DNA of 64,000 bases from Leishmania mexicana MHOM/GT/2001/U1103. Taxonomy: Eukaryota > Euglenozoa > Kinetoplastea > Trypanosomatida > Trypanosomatidae. The notes beneath the pieces were generated by a model. That model was not told where the DNA came from and did not search any database. It saw only the letters and a program-made list of their open reading frames with translations. The translations under genes were made by a program, and so were the position numbers. The DNA is taken from positions 310,001 through 374,000 of the forward strand of contig NC_018310.1 of assembly GCF_000234665.1 (NCBI RefSeq), written 5' to 3'. Of this stretch, positions 43,158-52,800 are shown in pieces (position 1 is the first letter of the stretch; each line of letters starts with the position of its first letter).

Positions 43158-44408
43158 ATGCGCACAACTTTGAAAGGGATGATGACGCGGTGCACGGCGC
43201 CGCTGCGCAAGGCGAAGTCGGCGGATTCGGACACGTTCTTCGGTGCCTCGATGCCCGCGGCGCTGTCCGCGACCGGACTTTCGTTCGGTCTCACGGAACA
43301 ACAGCTGCAGTACCAGGAGACGGCGCGCAGCTTCGCCAAGGAGAAGATGATCCCCGTCGCGGCGGAGTACGACAGGTCGATGAAGTACCCCCATGATGTG
43401 TACAAGCAGGCGTGGGAGCTTGGCTTGACAAACATGCACATCCCTACAAAGTACGGCGGCCTCGGCGCGAGTGCCGTGGACGGCTTGGTTGTGCAGGAGG
43501 AGCTCGCCTACGCGTGTTCGGGTATGGCGACGGCGTTCGAGGGCAACAGCCTCGCCGAAGCGCCGCTCCTCATCGCCGGCACGGATGCGCAGAACGCAAA
43601 ATATCTGAGCCGCATGGTTGAAGAGCCGCTGCTGGCTGCCTACTGCGTGACGGAGCCGACGGGTGGGTCGGACGTGGCGGGCATGAAGACGGTTGCGAAG
43701 AAGGAGGGCGACAAGTGGGTCATCAACGGCTCCAAGATGTGGATCACGAACGGCGGCGTGGCTAACTGGTACTTTGTGTTGGCGCGCAGCGAGGGCGGCT
43801 TCACCGGCTTCATTGTGGACGCCGACACGCCTGGCGTGACGCTCGGGCAGAAGGAAATGATGCTTGGCCAGCGGTGCAGCGACACGCGCGGCATCACGTT
43901 CGAGAACGTGGTGGTGCCGCAGGAGAATGTCGTGGGCGAGGCAGGCAAGGGCTTCCAGGTGGCCATGAAGGCGTTTGACTTTACTCGTTCTGCGGTCGCC
44001 ATCAGCGCTGTCGGGCTGGCCCGCCGCGCCACGGACGAAGCAACGAAGTACGCCCGCGAGCGCATGACAATGGGCAAGCCGATTGCGCAGCATCAGGGCG
44101 TTGCGTTCATGTTGGCAGAGATGGCGGCTGGCGTGGAGGCGTGCCGGCTCATGACGTACCGCGCTGGATGGGAAACGGATCAGGGTCGCCGCAACACATA
44201 CTACGCTTCGTGCGCCAAGATGATGGCGTCCGACCTTGCCGAGAAGTGCTCGACGAACGCGGTGCAGATCTTCGGGGGCAACGGCTACAACGCGGGCTAC
44301 CCAGTGGAGAAGCTCTACCGTGACTGCAAGATCTTCTCGATCTACGAGGGCACGACGCAGATCCAGCACACGATCATCAGCCGTTATGTGACGGGCATGC
44401 GCTGCTGA
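43158..44408 (+). CDS. ACADM: Medium-chain acyl-CoA dehydrogenase, mitochondrial
   Basis: FAD enzyme for the first step of mitochondrial beta-oxidation (acyl-CoA to trans-2-enoyl-CoA, electrons to ETF). The 416-residue length fits the family. The ATG at 43158 gives an N-terminus rich in Arg/Lys/Thr and without acids for 20 residues ([20 protein letters not shown]), a mitochondrial presequence; the longer frame from 42693 crosses the predicted acceptor. The signature motifs read through: [17 protein letters not shown] and [19 protein letters not shown] for FAD and substrate binding, [47 protein letters not shown], and the catalytic base Glu397 in IYEGTTQIQ. Similarity to mammalian MCAD is strong along its length, so I prefer MCAD to isovaleryl- or glutaryl-CoA dehydrogenase, although trypanosomatid chain-length preference is not proven by sequence. 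Confidence 0.95.
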   Translation: MRTTLKGMMTRCTAPLRKAKSADSDTFFGASMPAALSATGLSFGLTEQQLQYQETARSFAKEKMIPVAAEYDRSMKYPHDVYKQAWELGLTNMHIPTKYGGLGASAVDGLVVQEELAYACSGMATAFEGNSLAEAPLLIAGTDAQNAKYLSRMVEEPLLAAYCVTEPTGGSDVAGMKTVAKKEGDKWVINGSKMWITNGGVANWYFVLARSEGGFTGFIVDADTPGVTLGQKEMMLGQRCSDTRGITFENVVVPQENVVGEAGKGFQVAMKAFDFTRSAVAISAVGLARRATDEATKYARERMTMGKPIAQHQGVAFMLAEMAAGVEACRLMTYRAGWETDQGRRNTYYASCAKMMASDLAEKCSTNAVQIFGGNGYNAGYPVEKLYRDCKIFSIYEGTTQIQHTIISRYVTGMRC

Positions 44409-45430
44409 GTGCAGCGTGAGACACGGCAGGGCATCTACCTTTTGAACGGTGCGCCGTAGCGAAGACGGGCACCGTGATCAAGGACACAGGCGCGTGCTTG
44501 CATATAGGTCTGCGTGCTTCTGTGCATGTGGGGAGAGCTCCGCGCGTGCAGGCACCCGATGTCGCTGTATTCTGCACGTCTCTGGGGTGTCTACACTGGC
44601 TAGACGCTGACTGTGTCGCCGTCGCGCGTGGGCACCCACCGAAGGAGAGGTGTGTGTGCGTGCCTGAGCGCTTGATGTAGTTTTCCTTTGTGTTTCGTTA
44701 CTGCACCTCTGCCACCCCTCCCCCCTTCTCGACTCTCCCGAAGAGTCGATGTTTCTTCCCTTTCCCTTACAGCCCCCTCCCCCCTCCCCACACCCACACA
44801 CACGCACATGCATGCACATGCACATGCACGCGCGCCCTTTCGCTTCTTGAGGTTGCCCGGGTGCACGTGTGCGATGGTTTTGGACGGACGTGTGCTCAGG
44901 TATGGTGAGGCTTTCTCTCTGCATGGCCGCATGGCGTGCTCTTGCTGGCGCCACAAAGCGTATCTGGTCTTCCTTCTTGGTGGACGTGGCGGGCTGCGAA
45001 GTAGGCGCGAGTCGGTCGCACGGGTCGAGAAGGGCACGCTCGCGCTACCTCCGCCAGACTTTCCAGACTCGCGGGCGCGCCGATGCAGGTGGCGAGCCAC
45101 CACCTCGCCGCTCACATGTTAGCCAGCGTGACACTCTCTCCGACTTTATTAACAGTCAGCGCAGGCCATCAGCATCCACGATTGGCATTACTTGACCATA
45201 GCCGGTGTGCGTGTGTGTGTGTGTGCCTGTTGAATGGCGCTGCTCTGGACATCATCCACGCGTGCGCGTGCGCCGCCGCCCTTCTTTTGCGTGCTTTTTG
45301 ACGTTTCTTCCGCACACTTCGCTCGCCGTCGCCTCACGCGGCTCGCGCTTCGTCGCTTCTCCGCTTCGCCTCCGTTTCTTGTGTGTGTGCGCGTTCTGGT
45401 GCACGCCCGCCCACCTGCTTGCTTGCTTGC

Positions 45431-46048
45431 TGCCGACGAAGTATCGCCCCCCGCCCGCTCGCTCCCTCCCTCCGTCTGGCTGAGCCAGCGCGTGAGTGTG
45501 CACCGGGCCCCGGCGGCCGACGTGTGTTGGTGTCGTTCTCTTGCGCGTTCTTTGAATGCTTCGCAGTCGCACGCGCTGCCGTGGACGCAGCACGGCGACG
45601 AGATCGGGTGGGCCGACGGATGGCGTCCTCGTTGCTTCGCCTCAGTGGAGGCGCGATGCCTGTCCCACCTCTCAGCGACACGTGTGGTCTTGTACTCTCT
45701 GTGGGCACGGGCCCCCGGTGACCGCATGGCCGCCTCCCCTTCTCCCTCGTCATCTGCCCGATCTGTGCCTTGAGAGGACGCCCGACCACGCCCTTTGTGT
45801 CTCCGCTCGGTGGGCGGGAAGCGGGAAGGACGACGCGGGTGCGATGGCACACCCACCCACCCACCCACCGCCGAGAAGTCGGATGCCTTGCGATGAATAT
45901 GCTGGCTCGCTCCGTGGCCTCGCACTGCAACGCACTCCGTCTCTGCCTCTCCACCGCCGCTCTCTCTCTCTCGTCTCCCTCGCACACTGGCGAAGGAGCG
46001 AAGGTACTCCGCATGCATACTGGCCTTGCTACCCACGCACACACGCAC
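45431..46048 (+). repeat. 618-bp dispersed direct repeat, copy B (SIDER-like candidate)
   Basis: Same orientation and length as 17031-17648, with a constant offset of 28,400 bases and two substitutions (45917 and 45922, both G here). The left junction abuts GCTT repeats; the right junction lies in a CACGCAC run that diverges at once. The predicted acceptor of the downstream gene lies 150 bases further on, so this copy would lie in the 3' UTR or spacer of the acyl-CoA dehydrogenase transcript. Confidence 0.9.
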
Positions 46049-46103
46049 CAATACGCACGCCTTCGATACTCTCTGCGTTCGAGAAGTCCGCGTCGGTGTG
46101 TAG

Positions 46104-46199
46104 TCGCGCTGCACTGCTCCGTGTATCTCTGCTGCCTCCCTTGCTTCGCCGTGCTCTATTACCTCTCTTGCTTAACTCGCACCGCTGTCCGGCTTGCAG
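46104..46199 (+). promoter_or_regulatory. Predicted spliced-leader acceptor for the TBP-like gene
   Basis: No AG from 46104 to 46197, with a long pyrimidine-rich zone (CTGCTCCGTGTATCTCTGC, CTCCCTTGCTTCGCC, CTCTATTACCTCTCTTGC). The first AG is at 46198-46199. The 5' UTR would be about 335 bases and would include the G-rich motif. Confidence 0.55.
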
Positions 46200-46219
46200 C
46201 GCGGAGCGCACGCAGAGAA

Positions 46220-46244
46220 GGGGTTAGGGGAGGGGGGGGAGGGG
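46220..46244 (+). other. G-quadruplex-type motif in probable 5' UTR
   Basis: G tracts of 4, 4, 8 and 4 bases are separated by TTA, A and A on the sense strand. The first loop makes a single telomere-like GGGTTAGGG, but there is no array, so it is not an interstitial telomere. It lies about 290 bases before the ATG and downstream of the predicted acceptor. Confidence 0.6.
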
Positions 46245-46534
46245 TGTGAGCAACGATAGCTTCGAGGTGGGTGCGAGGTCGTCTGCATCCTCGCTGACTT
46301 CCGTCCCGGACCTTCCGGTGCCTCTTCCTTGGGGCGGCCGATAGCATAGCGCTCATCTTGTGAAGTCGTCCCAATAGGCGCGAGGCATTTCTTCACAGCG
46401 TTGCTGCCGTCTGCCGCAGAAGAAAAGGCGCGCGTGAGGGCGATCACCAGCAGCAGGCCTGTTCACGCACCTACGCCTACGTGTGCCTCTTCGCACGTGG
46501 AGAACACACCCTGGGGAGGGCGGGGGTGGGTGCG

Positions 46535-48799
46535 ATGGACGTGAAACTCAGCACCATCATCAGCCGCTTCGTCTTCACCCTTCCCAGCCTCTACGATGAT
46601 GGTCGCGATGGCTACGACGCCGTTGTGCCCTCTCCAGACGACGAAGGCACCGAGGAGAGCTGTGGCGTTGCGTACGCCCGCGCTGCACATTGTGATGAGG
46701 CCCGAACGGCCGCAAGGACGACGCAGACCGGGTTGACATCACCCGTCACGCGGTCCGGCGCGCCAGCGTCACCGACGGAGCAGCTGGGCATCACAGGCGC
46801 ATGCGCGTTCGTGAGGGACGGCGGGGCTGCATCATCGACACCACAACTTATTCTTGGTCGTGCTGCTGCACGCGGCAACAGCGGCCGCAGCACCGTCGCG
46901 ACGCCTCAGCACGGCGTTGGTGACCGCGAGGGTGGTGGTGTGTGGTGGAGCGCGTCGCCGCACCTGCCAGATCTTGTGCAGCTGGCGGCGCATGCTTGGA
47001 ACGTGGAGCTGCACCGCGGATCGGCGGGTGCTGCGAGCCACTGCGTGCTGCGGCTGCCCCCGTTTACCTTCGGCAAGACCCTCTGCCGGGGCCCGGTGGT
47101 GTGTGTGCTGGCGTCTGGGGTGGTGCGCATGGCGACACACGGCAGCGTGGCTGCAACGGAGCTGCTCGCCCGGCGCGTCCGTGACGCATTACACGAGGCC
47201 TGCGAACCGTTGGCAGTGCGCAGGGCGGCCCGGGAGGAGCTGCTCTTGATGCGGGCAGTGCTGGAGGACGACGGCGAAGAAGAGGCGCGCGCGCGACGCC
47301 ACTGCACGGCTGCACTCAAAGCCGAGGCGAGGCTGCCTAGCAGCGGCATGTCGCTGTCAACCGCGCTGGCCGGAGATGCAGCGACGGGCGGTCAACACGG
47401 GCGCAGGAGCGCCTTTGGATCTTCGTTGACGGGTGCTAGGCTAGGGTCCTTGGCGCATGACAAGGCGGGCCATGCTCTGCCAACGCTCGCGTCAACGCCA
47501 TCAGCGCTCTCTGCGAGGGCGTGCAAGATAGACTTTGTACAAGCGGTGGCGACCCCGCGCTGGGACGAGATCGTCGGCCTGCGTGCCTCGCTCTTCGCGC
47601 CAACCTCAGCAGCCCCTGGCACTGAGAAGGGCGGCGGCGGCGGCGTGGCTAAGGTGGATCGGGACGCCGAAGGAGCCCCCCGCGTATCGGTGCGACGCGC
47701 GAGTGTCAACGTCCGCGGTGATGCGCCGATGGAGTGGTGGCGGTGGTACCTCGGCGTGCAGGCCGACGATCACGGCGTGGGTGGAGGCGATGGCAGTGGT
47801 GTCGCCTGGCGTGGGGGAGGTGCCACGTCGACTGCTGCCACGAATTCGGGGAAACCCTTGCTAGGAGACCGGAGTGGGGTGCCACTGCCGGGGCCCGGGC
47901 TCAGCGGCGATGCCTCCGAAGGAGGCAACACAGATGCTCGCAGGCCCAACAAGACGACAGGGTTCTGGACCTGCGCTGGGTACGCGGACGCATCTCCGGA
48001 GAATGCCGCGAAGTTTGTGCGCTTCCTGCAGCGTCGACGCACGTTGCTGGCACCCCACGTCGCCTCCTTCAAGCTGCGCCGTCAAGCCACTCAGAACAGT
48101 CTTCAAATCCTGCTGGACTGGCGAACAGCCACCCCGCCGCCACCACCAGCACCACCACCGCCTCTCTCTGCAGCAGCGGCGCCGCTCGCTCGAGGGTTGG
48201 TGGGACATCTGACGGCAGTGGGACAGCCGCTGCCTGACTCCGGCGCGCCATCTGTGTCTGCTGCTCCGGCCAGGACTGACACCAGCGGCAACGCTTGGGT
48301 GACGGAGGCGAGCGCGGCCAACTTCTTCATGGAGTCGACCTTCATTGCCGAGTCCACGGCGCCGTATGGACTGGAGAGTGTGCGGAGGCCAACGGATAGG
48401 GTGTCATCCGCCGACCCCGCGCTGCCGGCGAGCATGGTTTCGGGCGACGGGAGCGTAGAAAACCTCTACGGCAGCACGGCGCACACGCCGGACAGTGGTC
48501 GGGACAGCATGTCTGCGCTGCTCGAACCCACTGTAGGCCACTCTGCGGTGCGGCGCGACAGCAGCAGCAACAGCAGCAAGGACGACAGGACCGCGACCAA
48601 GGCTGCACCCCAAAAGCGCAAGCGCGGCGTTGCAGCAGCCCAGATATCGACGGCAGCTGCGGCGATGGAGCATGTCACCTGCATTATCCACCGCACCGGC
48701 CGTGTGCAGATGACCGCCGCGTCGGAGCTGGCGCTGCGGCAGATGTGTGCCATGCTGCTCATTCCGTTCTTGGTGGCTACGGCGGAGGTGGAGCTGTGA
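46535..48799 (+). CDS. Hypothetical protein with two diverged TBP-like repeats
   Basis: A 754-residue protein from the first ATG of the frame (46535; the frame opens at a GTG at 46481). Four islands follow the strand and helix order of a TATA-binding protein core, separated by low-complexity inserts. First repeat: residues 4-18 (KLSTIISRFVFTLPS, strand 1), then about 146-225 with LAAHAWNVEL (N156, matching the xARNAEY helix end), VVCVLASGVVRM (S194-G195, matching LIFSSGKM) and LLARRVRDAL. Second repeat: 330-355 CKIDFVQAVATP..DEIVGLRASL, then about 493-530 FVRFLQRRRTLLAPHVASFKL, and 712-749 HVTCIIHRTGRVQMTAASELALRQM. The Phe residues that kink TATA DNA in TBP are not kept. The match is by eye only; a role in transcription initiation or a protein-binding TBP fold is inference. 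Coding status is firm. Confidence 0.55.
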   Translation: MDVKLSTIISRFVFTLPSLYDDGRDGYDAVVPSPDDEGTEESCGVAYARAAHCDEARTAARTTQTGLTSPVTRSGAPASPTEQLGITGACAFVRDGGAASSTPQLILGRAAARGNSGRSTVATPQHGVGDREGGGVWWSASPHLPDLVQLAAHAWNVELHRGSAGAASHCVLRLPPFTFGKTLCRGPVVCVLASGVVRMATHGSVAATELLARRVRDALHEACEPLAVRRAAREELLLMRAVLEDDGEEEARARRHCTAALKAEARLPSSGMSLSTALAGDAATGGQHGRRSAFGSSLTGARLGSLAHDKAGHALPTLASTPSALSARACKIDFVQAVATPRWDEIVGLRASLFAPTSAAPGTEKGGGGGVAKVDRDAEGAPRVSVRRASVNVRGDAPMEWWRWYLGVQADDHGVGGGDGSGVAWRGGGATSTAATNSGKPLLGDRSGVPLPGPGLSGDASEGGNTDARRPNKTTGFWTCAGYADASPENAAKFVRFLQRRRTLLAPHVASFKLRRQATQNSLQILLDWRTATPPPPPAPPPPLSAAAAPLARGLVGHLTAVGQPLPDSGAPSVSAAPARTDTSGNAWVTEASAANFFMESTFIAESTAPYGLESVRRPTDRVSSADPALPASMVSGDGSVENLYGSTAHTPDSGRDSMSALLEPTVGHSAVRRDSSSNSSKDDRTATKAAPQKRKRGVAAAQISTAAAAMEHVTCIIHRTGRVQMTAASELALRQMCAMLLIPFLVATAEVEL

Positions 48800-49404
48800 T
48801 GCACGCGGCGCATCTTCTCGACCACGTACTCTCTCTCTCCACACCAGACCTCTCTCGGGGATGCACGCGTGATGTGCCTGGCAAGGAATGACCACCGTGT
48901 TCACCATCACCACGTCGCACTGCCGCCGTCACGATCGGCGCTCTCCGAGTCTGCGTCGTCTGCGCGTACATCTACGTCCGCACCGTTGCAGACGCGGCTG
49001 CGTGCAGGCCCAGCAGCAGCAGCAGCAGCAGCAACACCCCTCCTCGTACTCCCTTCCACTCCCCCTTTATACCGTCCCCCACCCTCTCTTCCCTGTGTCT
49101 TGCGCGCACGACATACGCCTCCGCACAAGGAGGCGTGACGCTCGTGCTGCCTCGCATCTTCCTGCCCTTTCCCCCATCCCTAAAGGTGATTGGGCTCCTC
49201 ATAGACGGTCGACGCACGCCGAGAGACCGCGGCGACCGGCGCGTGTTCTTGCGCCCGTGCGCTCGCAGTGATACAGACCCCTCCACCACCAACACGAGAA
49301 CCAGCAGACGTGGGCAGCATAGACGGGATACGGGAGGAGCGGAGCTTGCTCGTCCTCGACCGCCCCGCTCATCCTTTTCCAGCTCCCATCAGCGAGCCAT
49401 CAGT

Positions 49405-49405
<1 letters not shown>

Positions 49406-49435
<30 letters not shown>

Positions 49436-49508
49436 GACACAGACAGACACACCGTAACGACCACCCTCCCTCCCTCCCTCCCTCCCTCCCGACACACACA
49501 CACACACG
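49406..49508. repeat. Compound microsatellite cluster (CA)n, (CCCT)n, (CA)n
   Basis: CA dinucleotides, then CAGA-type units, then about six CCCT units, then CA again within 100 bases of the PP2C leader region. Length variation between strains is likely. Confidence 0.8.
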
Positions 49509-49534
49509 CACACCCTCCCGCCGCTCGTCTGCAG

Positions 49535-49577
49535 CCGCTGCCGTCTCGCTCTCTGTCTGCCCGTCTTCCCTGGTTAG
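49535..49577 (+). promoter_or_regulatory. Possible spliced-leader acceptor for PP2C gene
   Basis: Tract GTCTCGCTCTCTGTCTGCCC and CGTCTTCCCTGG with no AG from 49535, ending at AG 49576-49577. This would give a 5' UTR of 239 bases containing the ATG-proximal tract. The competing tract at 49749-49790 has no AG after it until codon 2 of the gene, see findings. Confidence 0.4.
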
Positions 49578-49816
49578 TGGCGCGTCGCACTGACGCAGCG
49601 CCGCTGACGGCGAAGAGGCGCTCCTCAGCGTGTGCCTCGTAAGACGCGGAGACACCGGTGGTAGTGGCAGCGACAGAGCAAGCAAAACTACAAGGAGGGC
49701 GCAGCGAAGACGTGGGCGCGTGTGTTGCCGTGCACCGCGCACGGCCACGCTCCTCCTCCGCTCCTCTCCTGTTCTGTTTCCTTGCTTGCACACGTGTGCA
49801 TGCTCGCGTTGGGGCG

Positions 49817-52800
49817 ATGAGGGACGCAGCGCAGTTAGCGGCGCTGAGCTCACCGTCGAACAACGGTGACGCGTCGGCAGGTATTGCCGGGGCGCCGCTA
49901 TCCGACGAACTTTCGGGGGCGGTGGTGGAGGCCCACGAACGCCGTGATCTTCGTCCGGCATCACCGACTGCTGCCCATGCCGATGCCACCGCAGCAACAA
50001 GCGCTGCCGGGAGCCTTATGTCCTCCCGGCCTCTCTCTCGCGGCACCGCCCCTCAGCTCCGTGACGGTGGCGCACCCGTGACGTCGTCTTGGCGAAGGAG
50101 CCCTGACGAGAGTCGCGGTTCCGCTCAGAAAGCCGAAGGCGGCAATCTCCTGGAACTCCTTACCCGCGCGTCCTCGACCCGTGCAGACGTCGACCCCGTC
50201 CCTACCGGCGTGGTAGCCCCACCTTCGCCTGGCATGGTCACCTGCGCACCGATGAAGGAATCAGCAGCGTTCTCGCAGTCATTGGAGGCGCCGCTCGACG
50301 ATGCGCTGCCGGTCATTGATAGTCCCAAAGTCGGGGGCCTCGCGAGGGGCGGCGTGGCCGAACGTGCCGACGCCGACAGCCTCGACGCTGATGAGCACAC
50401 ACACATGCCGTTATTCCGCGTACTCTCGCTGCCACGCGGGCTGATCTGCGATGGTGCGCCGCCACGCACCAGACGTGCCGAAGTGTGGCAGCCGGCTGTG
50501 GTGGCTAGGGAGAGCAAGGCCAGCATCGCGATGGCGCCGGCGTCGTCGGGAAGGGCGCTGCAGGAGACAGACGCCGACGACAAGGACGCGTCACCTCTGA
50601 TGCTCCACGGCCTCGTCGCACCGCGACTGTGGCCAGGGGGCACGCGAATTGGAGGCCGCGGCGTCGAGGACAGCGGCACCTCCGCTGTGTCGGGGGAGTC
50701 TACACCGTTGCTTCCCCTGTTTGGGTCTGTCAGTAGCGGCAGCAGCGTGCTCGTCAGCAGGCGGCCACGCACTGAGCCGCCTGGCACGGCGCCAATCACG
50801 CCCACCGACGTAGCGGTGGCAGCCTCCGCAGCGGCGCCCAGTCGGTCTGCGACCAGTGGCACACCGCTGCTTGACTCGTTCCGCATCGTCCTCTCCCCAT
50901 GCCCCAGCAGCATCGCGCCGTCCTTCTCCCTCGTGCCATGTCCCACAACGTCGCGGGTGTTGTCGCCGGTGTCGGTCTCAGTGCAAATTGTGCAGCAGCG
51001 ATGGCGTGATCAGGTCCTGGCTCGCACGAGGGTCGGCGTTGGGAGTGGGAGCGGCACCTCTCCCCTAACATCCGCCACAGTTGCGCTGGACCCCGTTGGC
51101 GGGCGTGCTTCGTGCACTCAGCCCTCGCCGCACCCAGCCCATGCGGTGGGATGCTCGCGTTGCGGCAGCGCGGTCGGCGGCGGTGACTGGGGCGCGGCGT
51201 CTGTGACACTACCGCACAGCGGGGCACCGTCACCATCGCGGCGGTTCGGTAGCAGGGGTGGCACAAGCGAGGTTGCCGCGCCGATGCCCCTCAGCTTCTC
51301 CTGCTTGGGTGCCGCGGCGAGCTTGTCGAAGGACGTGTCCGGAGTGAGGCGAGGGCACGTAAGCCCACTACTGTACGATGCACCAGCGCGCAGCGGCCCC
51401 GGCAGTGCCCGCAACTCGCCTGCCTCGGGAAACGCCACCACGCAGAGCCTGTCACGGGGTTCGCCTGCGGCACACGCGTCGTCGCCTCCATCGCTGCCGC
51501 GGCAGGCCGAGTCGCCTCGTTTGCTCCATCCGGACCACGGTCAGCGTGGCAGCGCCGGCAGCAGCGGCGTGCCACCGTGGCCTCCCACACCCGTGAAGAC
51601 GGCGCACCACCACGACAGCGGCCTCCACACGTCTCCCACGGATGCAGCATCGTACTCCGGTAACGCCCGCCGGCTGCCCGCGCAATCCTTTGTTTTCTCG
51701 GCGTCGACATCGCAGCGCTGCCTCCAGCCCTCAGCGGTAGCAGACTCGGTCACATCACCGTCTGCATGCGCCGAATGGCAGCCGCGCGCTCGGCTGCACT
51801 GCCAATCAGCACGCTTCGAGCACCTCTGCATACCGGTCGACGCCGCGCCGATGAAACGGTCGTCGCCGCTGCAGGTCGACTCTTTCGCAGACTCCGCCGG
51901 CCGGCGCGTTGTGGACGAGTCGACCGTGCTAGCGGCCACGTTGCTCGCAAGAACCGATGGGGAGGGCGTGGTGTCAACGTGCTCGACGCCACCACCATCT
52001 CCGACGGTGGCGCCGCCGCGGCCCTCGCTGTCGCTCATCTCACAGCGCGTGTCACGGCGCACTTCGTCAGTCAAAGGAGAGGATGTGTGCCTATGGAACG
52101 CGATGCCGGCCAGTGCGCGAAGGCTGACTTTGGCATCGACGAGTCAGCCACTTGGCAGCCCGTTGGCCCGAGCAACAAGGGCGTCGGGGGCGTCTTCGTG
52201 GGCCCCGTCGCTCTGCACATCACCGACAGCAGCGGCAGACGTCCGCGACTTGGGCAGCAAAGGCCGGATGGAGCCTCCGTGGAGCGGAGGCAGGAAACCC
52301 CACTGTTCTGCCGCGCCGCACGCGGCTCCTGCAGACGGAGACGGCCTCGTGCACTTTGGGCTGGAGTCGGAGCTCTGTGGGCTGCAGCGCCTTCGAAACG
52401 TGCACCCCTTCTCGTCAATCGGCTTGAGCAGCGCCGTCTCCGCGTCCACCGGGGTGGTTGTCGGAGGAGGCCAGCAAGCCGCTCCATCCACACTTTGCGT
52501 CGACAGCGAGAGTGGCGGAGCGGGTAGCAACAACTTGGGCAGCCTCAGCGTCAACGTGCCATCGGCACTGCTACTGGTGCCACCTCCGCCGTTGGTAGCG
52601 CTGCCTGCGGACCAGTGCCCCCCCTCAAGAGCCTCTCTGCGCAGCGGGGACTCAGCGCCCCAAGCGGCGGTCACCAGCACTGCGGCCAACAGAGCAAAAG
52701 CCTCTGCCCCGTATACCTCGCCGCTGCAGCGGTTCTCGCCGGTGCTGTGCACTCGTGACCAAAATACCGTTCTGGCAGCTGCCACGGCCACGAGCGAGGC

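Larger units (their letters stand above)
44409..46534. other. Intergenic region containing repeat copy B
   Basis: About 2.1 kb. It contains a CACATGCA-type run at 44798-44833, a TG run at 45205-45224, GCTT repeats at 45417-45430 abutting the repeat, the 618-bp repeat copy B (45431-46048), the predicted acceptor of the next gene (46198-46199) and a G-quadruplex-type motif (46220-46244). Long frames here on both strands coincide with those in copy A and are not genes. Confidence 0.75.
48800..49816. other. Intergenic region upstream of the PP2C gene
   Basis: About 1 kb. It contains a CAG/GCA triplet run (49011-49034), a CA run (49406-49432), a CCCT run (49464-49490), a second CA run (49491-49508), a possible acceptor at 49576-49577 and a strong pyrimidine tract at 49749-49790 just before the ATG. 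Confidence 0.7.

Noticed and set aside
46220..46230. Telomere-like GGGGTTAGGGG
   Set aside because: A single GGGTTAGGG unit without an array; best explained as part of a G-rich run rather than an interstitial telomere.
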